64,000 nucleotides of DNA from an uncultured Aquimarina sp. (GCA_947500505.1 CANMSL010000006.1:1-64000), one strand, 5' to 3'; numbered from the stretch's first letter, positions 27,985 to 36,131 are shown. The notes: generated from the letters alone by a model not told the origin. A program made the numbers and translations.

Positions 27985-29388
27985 CTAAAATCTTTTCAAA
28001 ATCCAATCTCCAACTATTTTTAAAGCTACCGGACTAAACGTTTCTTCTATAGTTTCATATTCTGTTCCGGCGCCAGTATCAGCAGTTTGAAAAAGATGAT
28101 TTAAACCCTCGATTTCTTTTATAGTATAATCTTTATTACCTGCTTTTTTTAATCCTTTTCTAAACCCTGCCAAATTAAGTTCCGGTATAACCTGGTAATC
28201 CTTGGATCCATTAATAACTAAAATCGGTATTCTTACTTTTGAAATAAATTGTACTGGATCCGTTTTGACAAAATAATGCATCCAGGGATCTTTTGTAAAC
28301 CCCAAGAAATTTTTCTTTAAAACATCCATAGTATAAATGTTCTTTATTTCTTCACTTAAATTAGTGCGATGTTGTTCGAAAGATGCAATAGTTTTGGACT
28401 CCATTACATCAGGATGTTCTTCCTGAACTATGGATAAAACAATATCTGCAAATTCATTATTAATTTGAATAATTTCAGGCGACACTCCCTGTAACTCTGC
28501 TCCTCTTTTCATCTGAGTTAATAACACTTGTTTTCCATCCACACCTGTACCGGCAAGAGAAACTATAAATGACACATCACTATTTTTTGAAGCAACCAAA
28601 GGAGCTATAAGACCTCCTTCACTATGCCCGATAAGTCCAATTTTGTTAGTATTAATACCTTTTCTTTTTTTCAAAAACTCGATAGCAGCTTCTACATCGC
28701 TGGCAAAATCTAATGAAGTAGCACCATTAAATTGACCACCACTTTCACCAACTCCCCTATCATCATATCTCAATACTGCAATTCCCCGTCTTGACAAGTA
28801 ATCAGAGAGGATTAAAAAAGGTCGATGATTTAACAATTCCTCATTTCTATTTTGTGGTCCTGATCCGGAAATTAGAATGACTACAGGAGGATTTTCTTTA
28901 TTTTTGGGAATAGTAATTGTTCCTGCCAGTTTAATATCATCTGCCTTTTTATTAACAAAGGTTACATCCTTAGATATGTAGGGATATGGTTCTACAGGAT
29001 TCTGTGGTCTTCTCTTTTCTTTTTCTACAATTGCTTCTCCCTTAACAAACTTTAATGGAAAATTATTTCCCGCTTGCGTAAAAGTACCGCTGATAACTTT
29101 ATCTACTAACTTTCCTTGATATCTGACCATCATTGCGTTTACTTCTACAATCAACTCTTGGTTTTCGAAACTGACTTTATCTGCTGGAATACTCTGATTT
29201 GTTTGACTCGGGCTTTTTAGATCTGCAGAATACCCGCTTTTATTTTTATGGATAGTGAGTTCTATGGGTAATTTTGCACCTGGAACTTCTAAAACGCCAT
29301 TCCAGCTTCCGATGATTTGCTGCGCACCAGACATCTGATAAATAAGCCCAATGATTATGGCGATAAAAAATTTAATTGCAGTTGTCAT
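27985..29388 (-). CDS. exported alpha/beta hydrolase (S9/S33-like)
   Basis: 467 residues: signal peptide (1-22), an N-terminal beta-rich domain (IIGSWNGVLEVPGAKLPIELTIHKNKSGYSADL... GTFTQAGNNFPLKF), then an alpha/beta hydrolase fold with oxyanion HGSG-like ISGSGPQNRNE, nucleophile elbow GHSEGG (Ser about residue 252), acid in INGSKDYQVIPE and His in GLNHLFQ. Periplasmic or lipidated esterase or peptidase; substrate not known. Same strand as the LytS/LytTR pair, 24 bp upstream of it, so possibly co-transcribed. Confidence 0.87.
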   Translation of the reverse strand: MTTAIKFFIAIIIGLIYQMSGAQQIIGSWNGVLEVPGAKLPIELTIHKNKSGYSADLKSPSQTNQSIPADKVSFENQELIVEVNAMMVRYQGKLVDKVISGTFTQAGNNFPLKFVKGEAIVEKEKRRPQNPVEPYPYISKDVTFVNKKADDIKLAGTITIPKNKENPPVVILISGSGPQNRNEELLNHRPFLILSDYLSRRGIAVLRYDDRGVGESGGQFNGATSLDFASDVEAAIEFLKKRKGINTNKIGLIGHSEGGLIAPLVASKNSDVSFIVSLAGTGVDGKQVLLTQMKRGAELQGVSPEIIQINNEFADIVLSIVQEEHPDVMESKTIASFEQHRTNLSEEIKNIYTMDVLKKNFLGFTKDPWMHYFVKTDPVQFISKVRIPILVINGSKDYQVIPELNLAGFRKGLKKAGNKDYTIKEIEGLNHLFQTADTGAGTEYETIEETFSPVALKIVGDWILKRF

Positions 29389-29491
29389 ATCCTGTAGTTT
29401 AAAAGAATTAAATTAAAAGTAACAAGTTTCATCTTTTACTTTTGTAAAAATATGACAAACGGTTCCTGACTAAGATTAATGGCAGAATACA

Positions 29492-30445
29492 TTACTGTAT
29501 AAAAACTAAAGCAATGAAAATACAGTACCCGGCAAAAATTAAAAGTCCCTTTGGTCGGTTAAGGATCATTTTTTTTGGTATAAATGCTAGAGGCAACAGG
29601 ATCAAAGCAAATCCAAGCATCCAGAAAATATCTATATTCATTAATCGGGTATCATTGACCACAATTGGTTGAATCAAAGAAGTAAGCCCTAAAACAGAAG
29701 CTATATTAAAAATATTAGAACCTATAAGATTTCCTAAAGATATTGCTTTTTCCTGTTTTAATGCTGCTATGACCGAAGCTGCCAACTCTGGGACGCTTGT
29801 ACCTACTGCAACCATAGTAAGTCCTACAACCGCTTCACTTACACCCATTCTTGTAGCGATATCTTTTGCACCTTCAACCAATAATTCTGAACCAAAATAT
29901 AATGCTATACCTCCTATGAATAACCAAAGAATCATCTTGAAGCTAGAAACCTTTTCTAAAGAATCATCCACATCCCCGATCATTTTATCTGCATGCTTTC
30001 GTGCTCTTTTAATTAACAAAAATAAATACAGAAATAAGAAAATTAATAAGATGACCCCTTCGATTCTAGTCAGCACCCCATCATTATCAAGGAAAAAATA
30101 TAAGACCAAAGAAAGCAACATCATCACAGGCCAATTAAATTTATAAAAATCTTTATCTATAGCTAGAGGCGCTATCAGGGCGGTTATACCCAAAACCAAA
30201 CCAATATTAGCTATATTAGAACCAATAATATTGCTAAGAGATAGATCTGCCGAGCCACTTAAAGCTGCCTGCAAACTCACTAATAACTCCGGCGCAGAAG
30301 TAGCAAAAGAAACAACGGTAAGACCGATTACCATTTTTGACAGTTTCAATCTAAAGGATAACGCTACAGATGAACGCACTAAATATTCTCCTCCAACAAC
30401 AAGAAATATAAATCCTATTATTACAAAAAATATACTTTGAATCAT
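29492..30445 (-). CDS. calcium/sodium antiporter, CaCA family (YrbG-like)
   Basis: 317 residues, about ten transmembrane helices arranged as two inverted repeats. Both alpha-repeat signatures are visible: FATSAPELLVSLQAAL...NIIGSNIANIGLVLG and VAVGTSVPELAASVIAAL...NLIGSNIFNIASVLG. Inner-membrane cation exchange. A monocistronic gene ahead of the hydrolase. Confidence 0.93.
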   Translation of the reverse strand: MIQSIFFVIIGFIFLVVGGEYLVRSSVALSFRLKLSKMVIGLTVVSFATSAPELLVSLQAALSGSADLSLSNIIGSNIANIGLVLGITALIAPLAIDKDFYKFNWPVMMLLSLVLYFFLDNDGVLTRIEGVILLIFLFLYLFLLIKRARKHADKMIGDVDDSLEKVSSFKMILWLFIGGIALYFGSELLVEGAKDIATRMGVSEAVVGLTMVAVGTSVPELAASVIAALKQEKAISLGNLIGSNIFNIASVLGLTSLIQPIVVNDTRLMNIDIFWMLGFALILLPLAFIPKKMILNRPKGLLIFAGYCIFIALVFIQ

Positions 30446-30552
30446 GTATTGTTAATTTGTTTGCGAATATAGAATAAGTATATCATATGTAAGGAGTGTT
30501 ACGCTTTTTTTTAAAGTTTTTAACCTACAATTCCATACCTAAAACTAAAATA

Positions 30553-30607
30553 ATAGTTAATTAACTATAAAAATAGTTGTAAAACTAGTTTTGTAGTTAT
30601 ATATTTG
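30553..30607 (+). promoter_or_regulatory. blaI promoter with BlaI-type dyads
   Basis: A perfect 16-bp palindrome ATAGTTAATTAACTAT (30553-30568) is followed by further TAGTT/AACTA half sites around AAAACTAGTTTT (30581-30592). The -7 element TATATTTG is at 30600-30607. Overlap of dyads and promoter suggests autorepression by the BlaI-like product, as in bla/mec systems. Confidence 0.6.
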
Positions 30608-30617
30608 ATTTCATAAA

Positions 30618-30983
30618 ATGCCAAAGATGGAAAAGTTAACTAATAAGGAAGAAGAAATTATGCAAGCGCTATGGAAATTAGAAAAAGCGTTTGCAAAAGA
30701 AGTGCAAGCCGAACTAAATAATACGGTGCATTACAATACTGTTTCGACCATTATAAGAAACCTGGAAGAAAAAGGGTTTATAAGTCATAAGGCATATGGC
30801 AAAACCCATCAATACTTCCCTCTCATTACCAAAGAGGCTTATCGAAGTAATTTTGTGAGCAAAGCAATGACACAGTATTTTAATAACTCATATAAAAACA
30901 TGGTTTCTTTTTTTGCAAAAGAAGAAAAAATAACCGCGCAAGAGTTACGAGAGATTTTAGATGTAATTGAACAAAAAGAATAA
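30618..30983 (+). CDS. BlaI/MecI/CopY-family transcriptional repressor
   Basis: 121 residues, a winged-helix dimer protein: MEKLTNKEEEIMQALWKLEKAFAKEVQAEL then NTVSTIIRNLEEKGFISHKAYGKTHQYFPLITKEAYRS. Length and motifs match BlaI. It is 5 bp ahead of an M56 metallopeptidase gene, the standard repressor-sensor pair. Confidence 0.93.
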   Translation: MPKMEKLTNKEEEIMQALWKLEKAFAKEVQAELNNTVHYNTVSTIIRNLEEKGFISHKAYGKTHQYFPLITKEAYRSNFVSKAMTQYFNNSYKNMVSFFAKEEKITAQELREILDVIEQKE

Positions 30984-30987
30984 TACT

Positions 30988-32802
30988 ATGGAATCATTTA
31001 TAACATATTTAGTGAAGTCCAGTATCATATTATCTTTATTTTATCTGGTGTATTTCTTTCTTCTAAGAAAAGACACCTTTTTTACGGTTAACAGACACTT
31101 TCTTCTAGTAGGAATGCTTAGCTCCCTTCTACTTCCATTCTTAGAATTCACCACAATAGAATTTATAGAAAAACCCGTTTTTAAGATAACGGAGTACACG
31201 ACTATAAAAGCATCTGGAGCACAGAATTCATCAGTATCCATAGACTGGCGGTTGGTTATATTTTATTTGTATATAACGATTACCTTGCTTTTACTAGGAC
31301 GTTTTATTTTTCAGCTTCTATCATTAAAAAAGATTTTTACCACAAGTCAACATAATCAAAAAGAAGAATTCTCATTTTTAAAAACCAAAGAAGACATCGC
31401 TCCATTTTCTTTCTTTAAGTATATCATATTTAATCCAATATTACATGATACCTCTGAACTGGAAATGATTTTAAAACATGAAAAAATACACGCAAAACAA
31501 TACCATACATTAGATATATTGCTAACCAATGTATTTGTAATTTTTCAATGGATCAATCCATTTTCCTGGCTCTACAAAAAGAGTTTACAGCAGAATTTAG
31601 AGTTTATAGCTGACCAGGAAGCTGTTCGGGACCTTCCATCCAAAAAAGAATATCAATTGACATTAGTTAAAGTGTCATCCAGCAATTATTCATCAATCAC
31701 TAATAATTTTTATCAATCATTAATCAAAAAACGAATTGTTATGTTAAATAAAAAAGAATCAAATCACAGAAACCTCTGGAAAGCAACTATTATCCTGCCT
31801 TTACTAAGCCTATTTCTATGGGGTTTTAATACTAAAACGGAAATACAATATATACAATCGGCACCCCAAGAAGTAGCAGTTACACAGGAAAATGAGAGAG
31901 AAAAACCTGTTGTTCAAGATGCTAAGGAACTCGCATTTCCGATTAAAGAACAGCATTCCACTCCTACAAATGAGTCTTCGTTAGTTTCATCAAAGGAGTT
32001 TCCTAAAAAAAGTGAGCATCAAAACATAAAAAGGAATACTTCAGACACCAAATTTCCGCTAAAATCAATAACCTCTCTCAAAAAAAATCTTCCGAAAGAA
32101 TATAAGAAGACATTTGTCAAAAAGAATACAATTGATTTTACAATCAATAAAAATTCTACTAAAGAAGATATAGAAAGGATTAAAAGGATTTTTAAAAATG
32201 AATATGATGTAGAGGTTACTTTTAGTGATATTTCTAGAAATAATGCCGATGAAATTACGAGTATCAGTGTTGACCTATCATCTAAAAAAAGTAATGCCAA
32301 TTACGCTATTGCAAACGAAACTCCAATTTATCCGTTTGTGATATCATACGATAGTAAGAATGAAAAGATAAGTATTGGACAATCTAAAAATGGAAATCAT
32401 ATCTGGGTAAGCAGAAATCATCCTGAAGGCCATAGCGATGGTCAGGTAAAAGACAAAAATGTTTATATAGTAAAAGGCGACAAGAAACATAAAGTAAAAG
32501 GAATTGCGAAAAAAGATGGTCAAACCACGTTTATTATAAGTAGTACAGGTAGTAATGATCAAAGTCAGATTCTTACTCATTCTATAGATCAAGAAACGAT
32601 TTTAAATTTTGATGGTAATTCTGATAAAGACATTTTATTTTTTATTGACGGGAAAAAAGCCAGTAAGAAGGATATCAAAAAACTAAAACCAAATCAGATA
32701 GAAAGTGTTGATGTTTCTAAGGGTGAATCTAGCGTCAAGAAATATGGTAAAAAGGCCAAAGATGGTGTAATTAATATTATAACCAAAAAAAAAAACAAAT
32801 AA
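30988..32802 (+). CDS. BlaR1-like M56 metallopeptidase sensor with TonB-plug-like C-terminal repeat
   Basis: Start is the ATG at 30988 (MESFITYLVKSS), 5 bp after blaI. N-terminal membrane helices surround an M56 domain with zinc motif HEKIH (about 164-168) and EFIADQEAV. A further helix (about residues 260-280) precedes a long periplasmic part that ends in a plug-like unit FFIDGKKASKKDIKKLKPNQIESVDV...KYGKKAKDGVINIITKK. The gene stops at 32800-32802 right after an 11-A tract (32785-32795). Removing one A would continue the frame into the next ORF, which carries a second plug-like unit. So the protein is either a truncated or a slippage-dependent form. No penicillin-binding sensor domain is present, so the signal is unlikely to be a beta-lactam. 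Confidence 0.88.
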   Translation: MESFITYLVKSSIILSLFYLVYFFLLRKDTFFTVNRHFLLVGMLSSLLLPFLEFTTIEFIEKPVFKITEYTTIKASGAQNSSVSIDWRLVIFYLYITITLLLLGRFIFQLLSLKKIFTTSQHNQKEEFSFLKTKEDIAPFSFFKYIIFNPILHDTSELEMILKHEKIHAKQYHTLDILLTNVFVIFQWINPFSWLYKKSLQQNLEFIADQEAVRDLPSKKEYQLTLVKVSSSNYSSITNNFYQSLIKKRIVMLNKKESNHRNLWKATIILPLLSLFLWGFNTKTEIQYIQSAPQEVAVTQENEREKPVVQDAKELAFPIKEQHSTPTNESSLVSSKEFPKKSEHQNIKRNTSDTKFPLKSITSLKKNLPKEYKKTFVKKNTIDFTINKNSTKEDIERIKRIFKNEYDVEVTFSDISRNNADEITSISVDLSSKKSNANYAIANETPIYPFVISYDSKNEKISIGQSKNGNHIWVSRNHPEGHSDGQVKDKNVYIVKGDKKHKVKGIAKKDGQTTFIISSTGSNDQSQILTHSIDQETILNFDGNSDKDILFFIDGKKASKKDIKKLKPNQIESVDVSKGESSVKKYGKKAKDGVINIITKKKNK

Positions 32803-33097
32803 AGGAACCGGATTTATTTTGAATAGTGATGCGAAAAAATATTCACTAAACAATTCGAAAAATACTAATGATAAGCAGGTGAAAATCAAGATATCTCAAG
32901 GTAAGAATTTGACATCACAAGATGGTAAGCTTCACCCAATAGTGTATGTGAACGGAAAAAAAATTGATTATGATGAGCTTCAGAATATTGATAGCAATCA
33001 GATTAAGTCAGTCAATGTTTATAAGGATAAACAAGCTATTAAAATATATGGTGCCCGGGGAGAAAATGGTGTGGTAGAAGTAACCCTGAAAAAATAA
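32803..33097 (+). CDS. out-of-frame 3' continuation of the M56 gene (second plug-like unit)
   Basis: Open in the +1 frame from within the A-tract to 33097; its only starts are weak (TTG at 32819). Encodes KISQGKNLTSQDGKLHPIVYVNGKKIDYDELQNIDSNQIKSVNVYKDKQAIKIYGARGENGVVEVTLKK, in pieces matching the same VNGK..d...l.......s..V.k...a...YG..g.nGvi.i..kk pattern as the end of the upstream ORF. Best explained as the natural C-terminus of the M56 protein, reached by polymerase or ribosome slippage, or lost through a one-base insertion or a sequencing error in the A-tract. Confidence 0.7.
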
Positions 33098-33123
33098 GGG
33101 TCTAAATACTGTAACAAGTATTC

Positions 33124-33157
33124 AAAAGCTCATCATAATCCGATGAGTTTTTTTATT
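33124..33157 (+). terminator. rho-independent terminator of the blaI-M56 transcript
   Basis: CTCATC (33129-33134) pairs with GATGAG (33142-33147), preceded by A residues and followed by TTTTTTT. Confidence 0.8.
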
Positions 33158-33165
33158 TTAGCATT

Positions 33166-33318
33166 ATGCAAAAACAGTTTTTTAAATTTCTTGCAAAACT
33201 AAATAAAGTTATACTTCCGAGTTTTTCCAAAAAACGTCTGGATCTTAGTAAAGCTAGTAAATTACAATTGCTAATTTTTGGTTGGAGATTGTATGTGACA
33301 AAAAGATCCTTAGGATAA
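33166..33318 (+). CDS. small basic protein, 50 residues
   Basis: ATG at 33166 opens 50 codons: MQKQFFKFLAKLNKVILP then SFSKKRLDLSKASKLQLL and IFGWRLYVTKRSLG, stop TAA. Strongly basic. Close homologues of this size, with the Kxx..GWRLYVTKxxL end, occur in many Flavobacteriaceae and have sometimes been labelled SsrA-binding protein, which I think is a misannotation. Function unknown. It starts just behind the terminator of the M56 gene. Confidence 0.6.
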   Translation: MQKQFFKFLAKLNKVILPSFSKKRLDLSKASKLQLLIFGWRLYVTKRSLG

Positions 33319-33429
33319 TATTTTGAATTATCCCTCTTCAAAAAGAAATATAATTTGCAACATTAGCATCCTTTTCTCGTATTTTATTACATAGTTTATT
33401 TCAAAAATAAAAAGCAAATAATATTTAGT

Positions 33430-34248
33430 ATGAAAAAATGGATCATCGCAGGAGTGGGTATACTAGGTATACTTTCCTTAGCAGCGTTTACATCTGAATC
33501 GTATCCAACCGAGGTTCACGACACATCACAACTCAATGAAATCGTTGCTACAATTAATAAAAATACCACAGAAAAAGAACTTGAAGATCTTAAAAAATTC
33601 TTTTCGGAAAATGGTATCGAATTAATTATTGAAAAAATTGAGTTTAATGATCAAAACGAGATTATAGGTTTAGGTCTTATTCTAAAGAAAGGAAGTACCA
33701 AAAGTAAGTTCTCATCATCATCTTCAGAGCCTATATCCGATGTAGAATTAGGGTTCAAAAATGGCAACCTCTATATTACAAATTCTGGTATGTTTGATAT
33801 CGCCTCCTGGAAGAATCAGGTAGGTTTTGGTAATCGGAACTTTGACATGGATAGTATTTTAAAAAATCAAAACTTCAGATTTGACTTTGATTTTGCAAAG
33901 GATGGAGACTCCATATTTTTTAATGGAAAACACTTTGATATCAGTAAATTAAAGGATCAAATTATGAATTCTTTTGAGTTTGATGAAGATGAAAATGGAA
34001 ATTTCATTTTTAATGGTCAGCAATTCCCATCCCACTTTGGTAAATTTAAGAAGTTTAGTTTTGTAGATGACCCTGACATCGATAAATTAATTATTATTGA
34101 TGGTAAAGAGTCTGATTTTAAAACATTAGATGAATTAGCAAAATCAGATAAATTAGAAGAAGTGGATTTCCTAAAAGCGACAACGGCGATCAGTATCTAT
34201 GGAGACAAAGCAAAAGATGGAGCCATTATCGCTACTACCAAAAAATAG
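33430..34248 (+). CDS. exported protein with C-terminal plug-like unit, paralogous to the M56 tail
   Basis: 272 residues, signal or anchor at 3-22 (IIAGVGILGILSLAAFTSES). Residues about 35-85 (IVATINKNTTEKELEDLKKFFSENGIELIIEKIEFNDQNEIIGLGLILKK) mirror a segment of the M56 protein (FTINKNSTKEDIERIKRIFKNEYDVEVTFSDI). It ends KLIIIDGKESDFKTLDELAKSDKLEEVDFLKATTAISIYGDKAKDGAIIATTKK, read in parts, again the plug-like unit. So it looks like the periplasmic half of the M56 protein freed from its membrane part. It may compete with or assist that sensor; inference only. Confidence 0.75.
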   Translation: MKKWIIAGVGILGILSLAAFTSESYPTEVHDTSQLNEIVATINKNTTEKELEDLKKFFSENGIELIIEKIEFNDQNEIIGLGLILKKGSTKSKFSSSSSEPISDVELGFKNGNLYITNSGMFDIASWKNQVGFGNRNFDMDSILKNQNFRFDFDFAKDGDSIFFNGKHFDISKLKDQIMNSFEFDEDENGNFIFNGQQFPSHFGKFKKFSFVDDPDIDKLIIIDGKESDFKTLDELAKSDKLEEVDFLKATTAISIYGDKAKDGAIIATTKK

Positions 34249-34257
34249 AATAAATCC

Positions 34258-34390
34258 GTTGTGCATTTAGACCTTTTTAAGGTAAAAATCGTCAGTTCGA
34301 GTGCCTCGACTTTAGGAGAAGTGTATACTCCAGAGGCCTACAGGTCGAGAATAGAGTTTTACCTTAAAAAAGCTCACCTAAATGTACAAC
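34258..34390. repeat. 133-bp folded palindromic element with 30-34 bp terminal inverted repeats (MITE-like or structured RNA)
   Basis: Left arm 34258-34287 (GTTGTGCATTTAG ... TTTTTAAGGTAAAA) matches the reverse complement of right arm 34357-34390 (GTTGTACATTTAG ... TTTTTTAAGGTAAAA) with one substitution and a 4-base gap region. Inside, CTCGAC pairs with GTCGAG, TAGG with CCTA, and GGAG with CTCC, so nested helices run to the centre. A 7-bp direct repeat TAGAATA lies just outside on both sides (34246-34252 and 34394-34400). It encodes no protein. A miniature inverted-repeat element or a structured RNA in the 3' UTR are the options. Confidence 0.65.
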
Positions 34391-34402
34391 AGGTAGAATA
34401 CG

Positions 34403-34440
34403 GATAAGCCTTCGTGAACCACGAGGGCTTATCGACTTTT
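34403..34440 (+). terminator. rho-independent terminator
   Basis: GATAAGCC-T-TCGTG (34403-34416) pairs with CACGA-G-GGCTTATC (34420-34433) over 14 bp around a 3-nt loop, then GACTTTTTA. Ends transcripts arriving from the left, ahead of the convergent apt gene. Confidence 0.9.
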
Positions 34441-34444
34441 TATA

Positions 34445-34957
34445 TCAATAACTTAATAGCGAAGCTACTTTGGTCACGAGCTTATCCCGACCATTTAAAA
34501 AATCTAATTCCATTATAAAGTTACACTGCATTACGATACCCCCTAATTCCTCTACCAAATCACAAACTGCTTGTGCTGTACCCCCGGTTGCCAGCACATC
34601 ATCGTGAATTAACACCCGCTCTCCTGCCGTAATAGCATCTTTGTGAATCTCTAACACATCTTTTCCATACTCAAGCCCGTAACTTTTAGAATTTACTTCA
34701 GACGGCAATTTTCCTTTTTTACGTACTGGAATGAAACCAGCATTTAATCGTTCAGCTAGCATACCTCCAAGGATAAAACCCCTTGCCTCAATACCTATAA
34801 CTTTATCAATTATTATAGCATCCGGACACAATCTCGCTAATCGGTCTGCGCATAGTACTAAGGCTTCAGAATTTGCCAAAAGTGGTGTCATATCTTTAAA
34901 AACAATTCCCCGCTTCGGAAAGTCAGGAATATCTCTTATCAATTCGTGTATGTTCAT
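34445..34957 (-). CDS. apt: adenine phosphoribosyltransferase
   Basis: Adenine + PRPP to AMP, purine salvage, cytosol. From the ATG at 34957 (MNIHELIRDIPDFPKRGIVFKDMTPLL) the protein has 170 residues, the normal size; the ATG 11 codons further upstream adds a non-conserved extension. The PRPP loop VLIHDDVLATGGTAQAV and GFIPVRKKGKLP are clear. Confidence 0.96.
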   Translation of the reverse strand: MNIHELIRDIPDFPKRGIVFKDMTPLLANSEALVLCADRLARLCPDAIIIDKVIGIEARGFILGGMLAERLNAGFIPVRKKGKLPSEVNSKSYGLEYGKDVLEIHKDAITAGERVLIHDDVLATGGTAQAVCDLVEELGGIVMQCNFIMELDFLNGRDKLVTKVASLLSY

Positions 34958-35632
34958 ATCTGCAAAATAATGAAAATTAAAAAATCGCACTAAAAAAGAT
35001 GAAAATGCCCTACGATTAGAAATATCTAATTAAAATACCTCTTGAAATATTTCTGATTATAACAATAATTCAACAAAACAGCTTCATTTTCACACACAAA
35101 TCAAGACAAAATGGTTTCAAATTGAAACAAAATTCATCTTTAAGCTTACAAAAATCATCCAACTATACAGATTTTGGTATAAATATTTTTCTAATTACGC
35201 TGCTTCTAATATATTGAATGGAAACCAAATAATTAAAATAATTCTAAATACTAAATACGCATAGAACTCATGTAATCAAAAGCATCTCTTCCTAAACTAA
35301 ATAATCTATTGAACTAATACGCTATTACTATGTTAATACATCCGGGAATTTTCCTTACAAGATTCACTCCGAAGTAGCGCGCAGATTGGGAATATAAAAC
35401 TTCTGTGAATGTTGATAAGCAGCTAAAAGATCTAAAACTTTCTGAGATTTACATCCAGAATGACGGTAAATCAGGAACTAATGATAATTCGCTTAAGCTT
35501 TTAATTGGAGCTGATCTTGCAAAAAATAATGCCTAAAAAAACATGAAAAGAGTAATTCTTTAAAAAAGCGGAATGTTATTTATGCATTCCACTTGAAACC
35601 TAAATGAAAAACAGATTAAAAACTTTTGAATT
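34958..35632. other. 675-bp gap with only a short possible gene remnant
   Basis: AT-rich and largely without signal. From 35378 to 35536 one plus frame stays open; from GTG 35405 it encodes 43 residues (VNVDKQLKDLKLSEIYIQND ... SLKLLIGADLAKNNA). Composition is gene-like but I recognise no family. It may be the 3' end of a lost gene. Confidence 0.35.
35405..35536 (+). pseudogene. possible gene remnant, 43 codons
   Basis: Open frame from an in-frame stop at 35375 to TAA at 35534-35536; GTG is the only start. Residues look protein-like (charged, regular) but there is no ribosome binding site and no recognisable domain. Confidence 0.25.
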
Positions 35633-35860
35633 ATGAATACATATACAAAAATATATACTGGAACACCGATTCTGGTTAATAGGCTAGCCTATTTACTAAA
35701 TGAAATTAACATTCCTTATTTGATAAAGGATCACGGAGAATCTGCAAGATTAGCAGGCTTTGGAACTATTGAAAGTTCAACCGAATTATTCGTTAGCGAT
35801 GATCATAGGGAAAAAGCAATTGAAATTATGAATGAATTTGAAAAAGAAATTTTAAAATAG
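35633..35860 (+). CDS. DUF2007-type putative signal-transducing protein
   Basis: 75 residues: KIYTGTPILVNRLAYLLNEINIPYLIKDHGESARLAGFG...ELFVSDDHREKAIEIMNEFEKE. This matches the DUF2007 fold (a small ferredoxin-like alpha/beta domain related to PII-type signal proteins). Biochemical role not established. Stands alone upstream of tRNA-Arg. Confidence 0.8.
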   Translation: MNTYTKIYTGTPILVNRLAYLLNEINIPYLIKDHGESARLAGFGTIESSTELFVSDDHREKAIEIMNEFEKEILK

Positions 35861-35904
35861 TTTTATAATTTATAAATTACCCATATATTTGCACCCGCAA
35901 AAAA

Positions 35905-35978
35905 GGCCTCGTAGCATAACTGAATAGTGCACTTGATTACGGCTCAAGAGGTTGCAGGTTTGAATCCTGCCGAGGTCA
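35905..35978 (+). tRNA. tRNA-Arg (anticodon ACG)
   Basis: 74-nt cloverleaf: acceptor GGCCTCG/CGAGGTC, anticodon stem CTTGA/TCAAG around TTACGGC (anticodon ACG), T arm GCAGGTTTGAATCCTGC, discriminator A, no encoded CCA. It borders an integrase gene, so it is the likely attachment site of the accessory region to the right. Confidence 0.97.
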
Positions 35979-36002
35979 CTAAACAAAACTCGAAAGAGTA
36001 CT

Positions 36003-36045
36003 AAAACCTTGTAAATCTTATGATTTGCAAGGTTTTGTAGTTTTT
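36003..36045 (+). terminator. rho-independent terminator after tRNA-Arg
   Basis: AAAACCTTGTAAATC (36003-36017) pairs with GATTTGCAAGGTTTT (36022-36036) with one G-T pair, then GTAGTTTTTA. Confidence 0.9.
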
Positions 36046-36081
36046 AGACCATCATAGAATTTGATACGATTTCAATTGAAA

Positions 36082-36131
36082 CGTCAACAATTCGGTCAAC
36101 AAAAATTATCGCGGTCAACACTGTTGACCGC
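36082..36131. repeat. GTCAACA iterons and a 21-bp palindrome upstream of the integrase
   Basis: GTCAACA occurs as direct repeats at 36083, 36095 and 36114; the last is part of the perfect palindrome GCGGTCAAC-ACT-GTTGACCGC (36111-36131). They lie between tRNA-Arg and the integrase start, where attP arm-type or core sites and the integrase promoter are expected. Confidence 0.6.

Noticed and set aside
30988..32802. Beta-lactam sensing by the M56 protein
   Set aside because: No penicillin-binding (SxxK, SxN, KTG) sensor domain follows the protease domain; the periplasmic part is plug-like instead.
34258..34390. Integron attC site
   Set aside because: Size and fold are suggestive, but the ends are GTTGTGC and GTACAAC, not the RYYYAAC/GTTRRRY cores, and no integrase of integron type is present.
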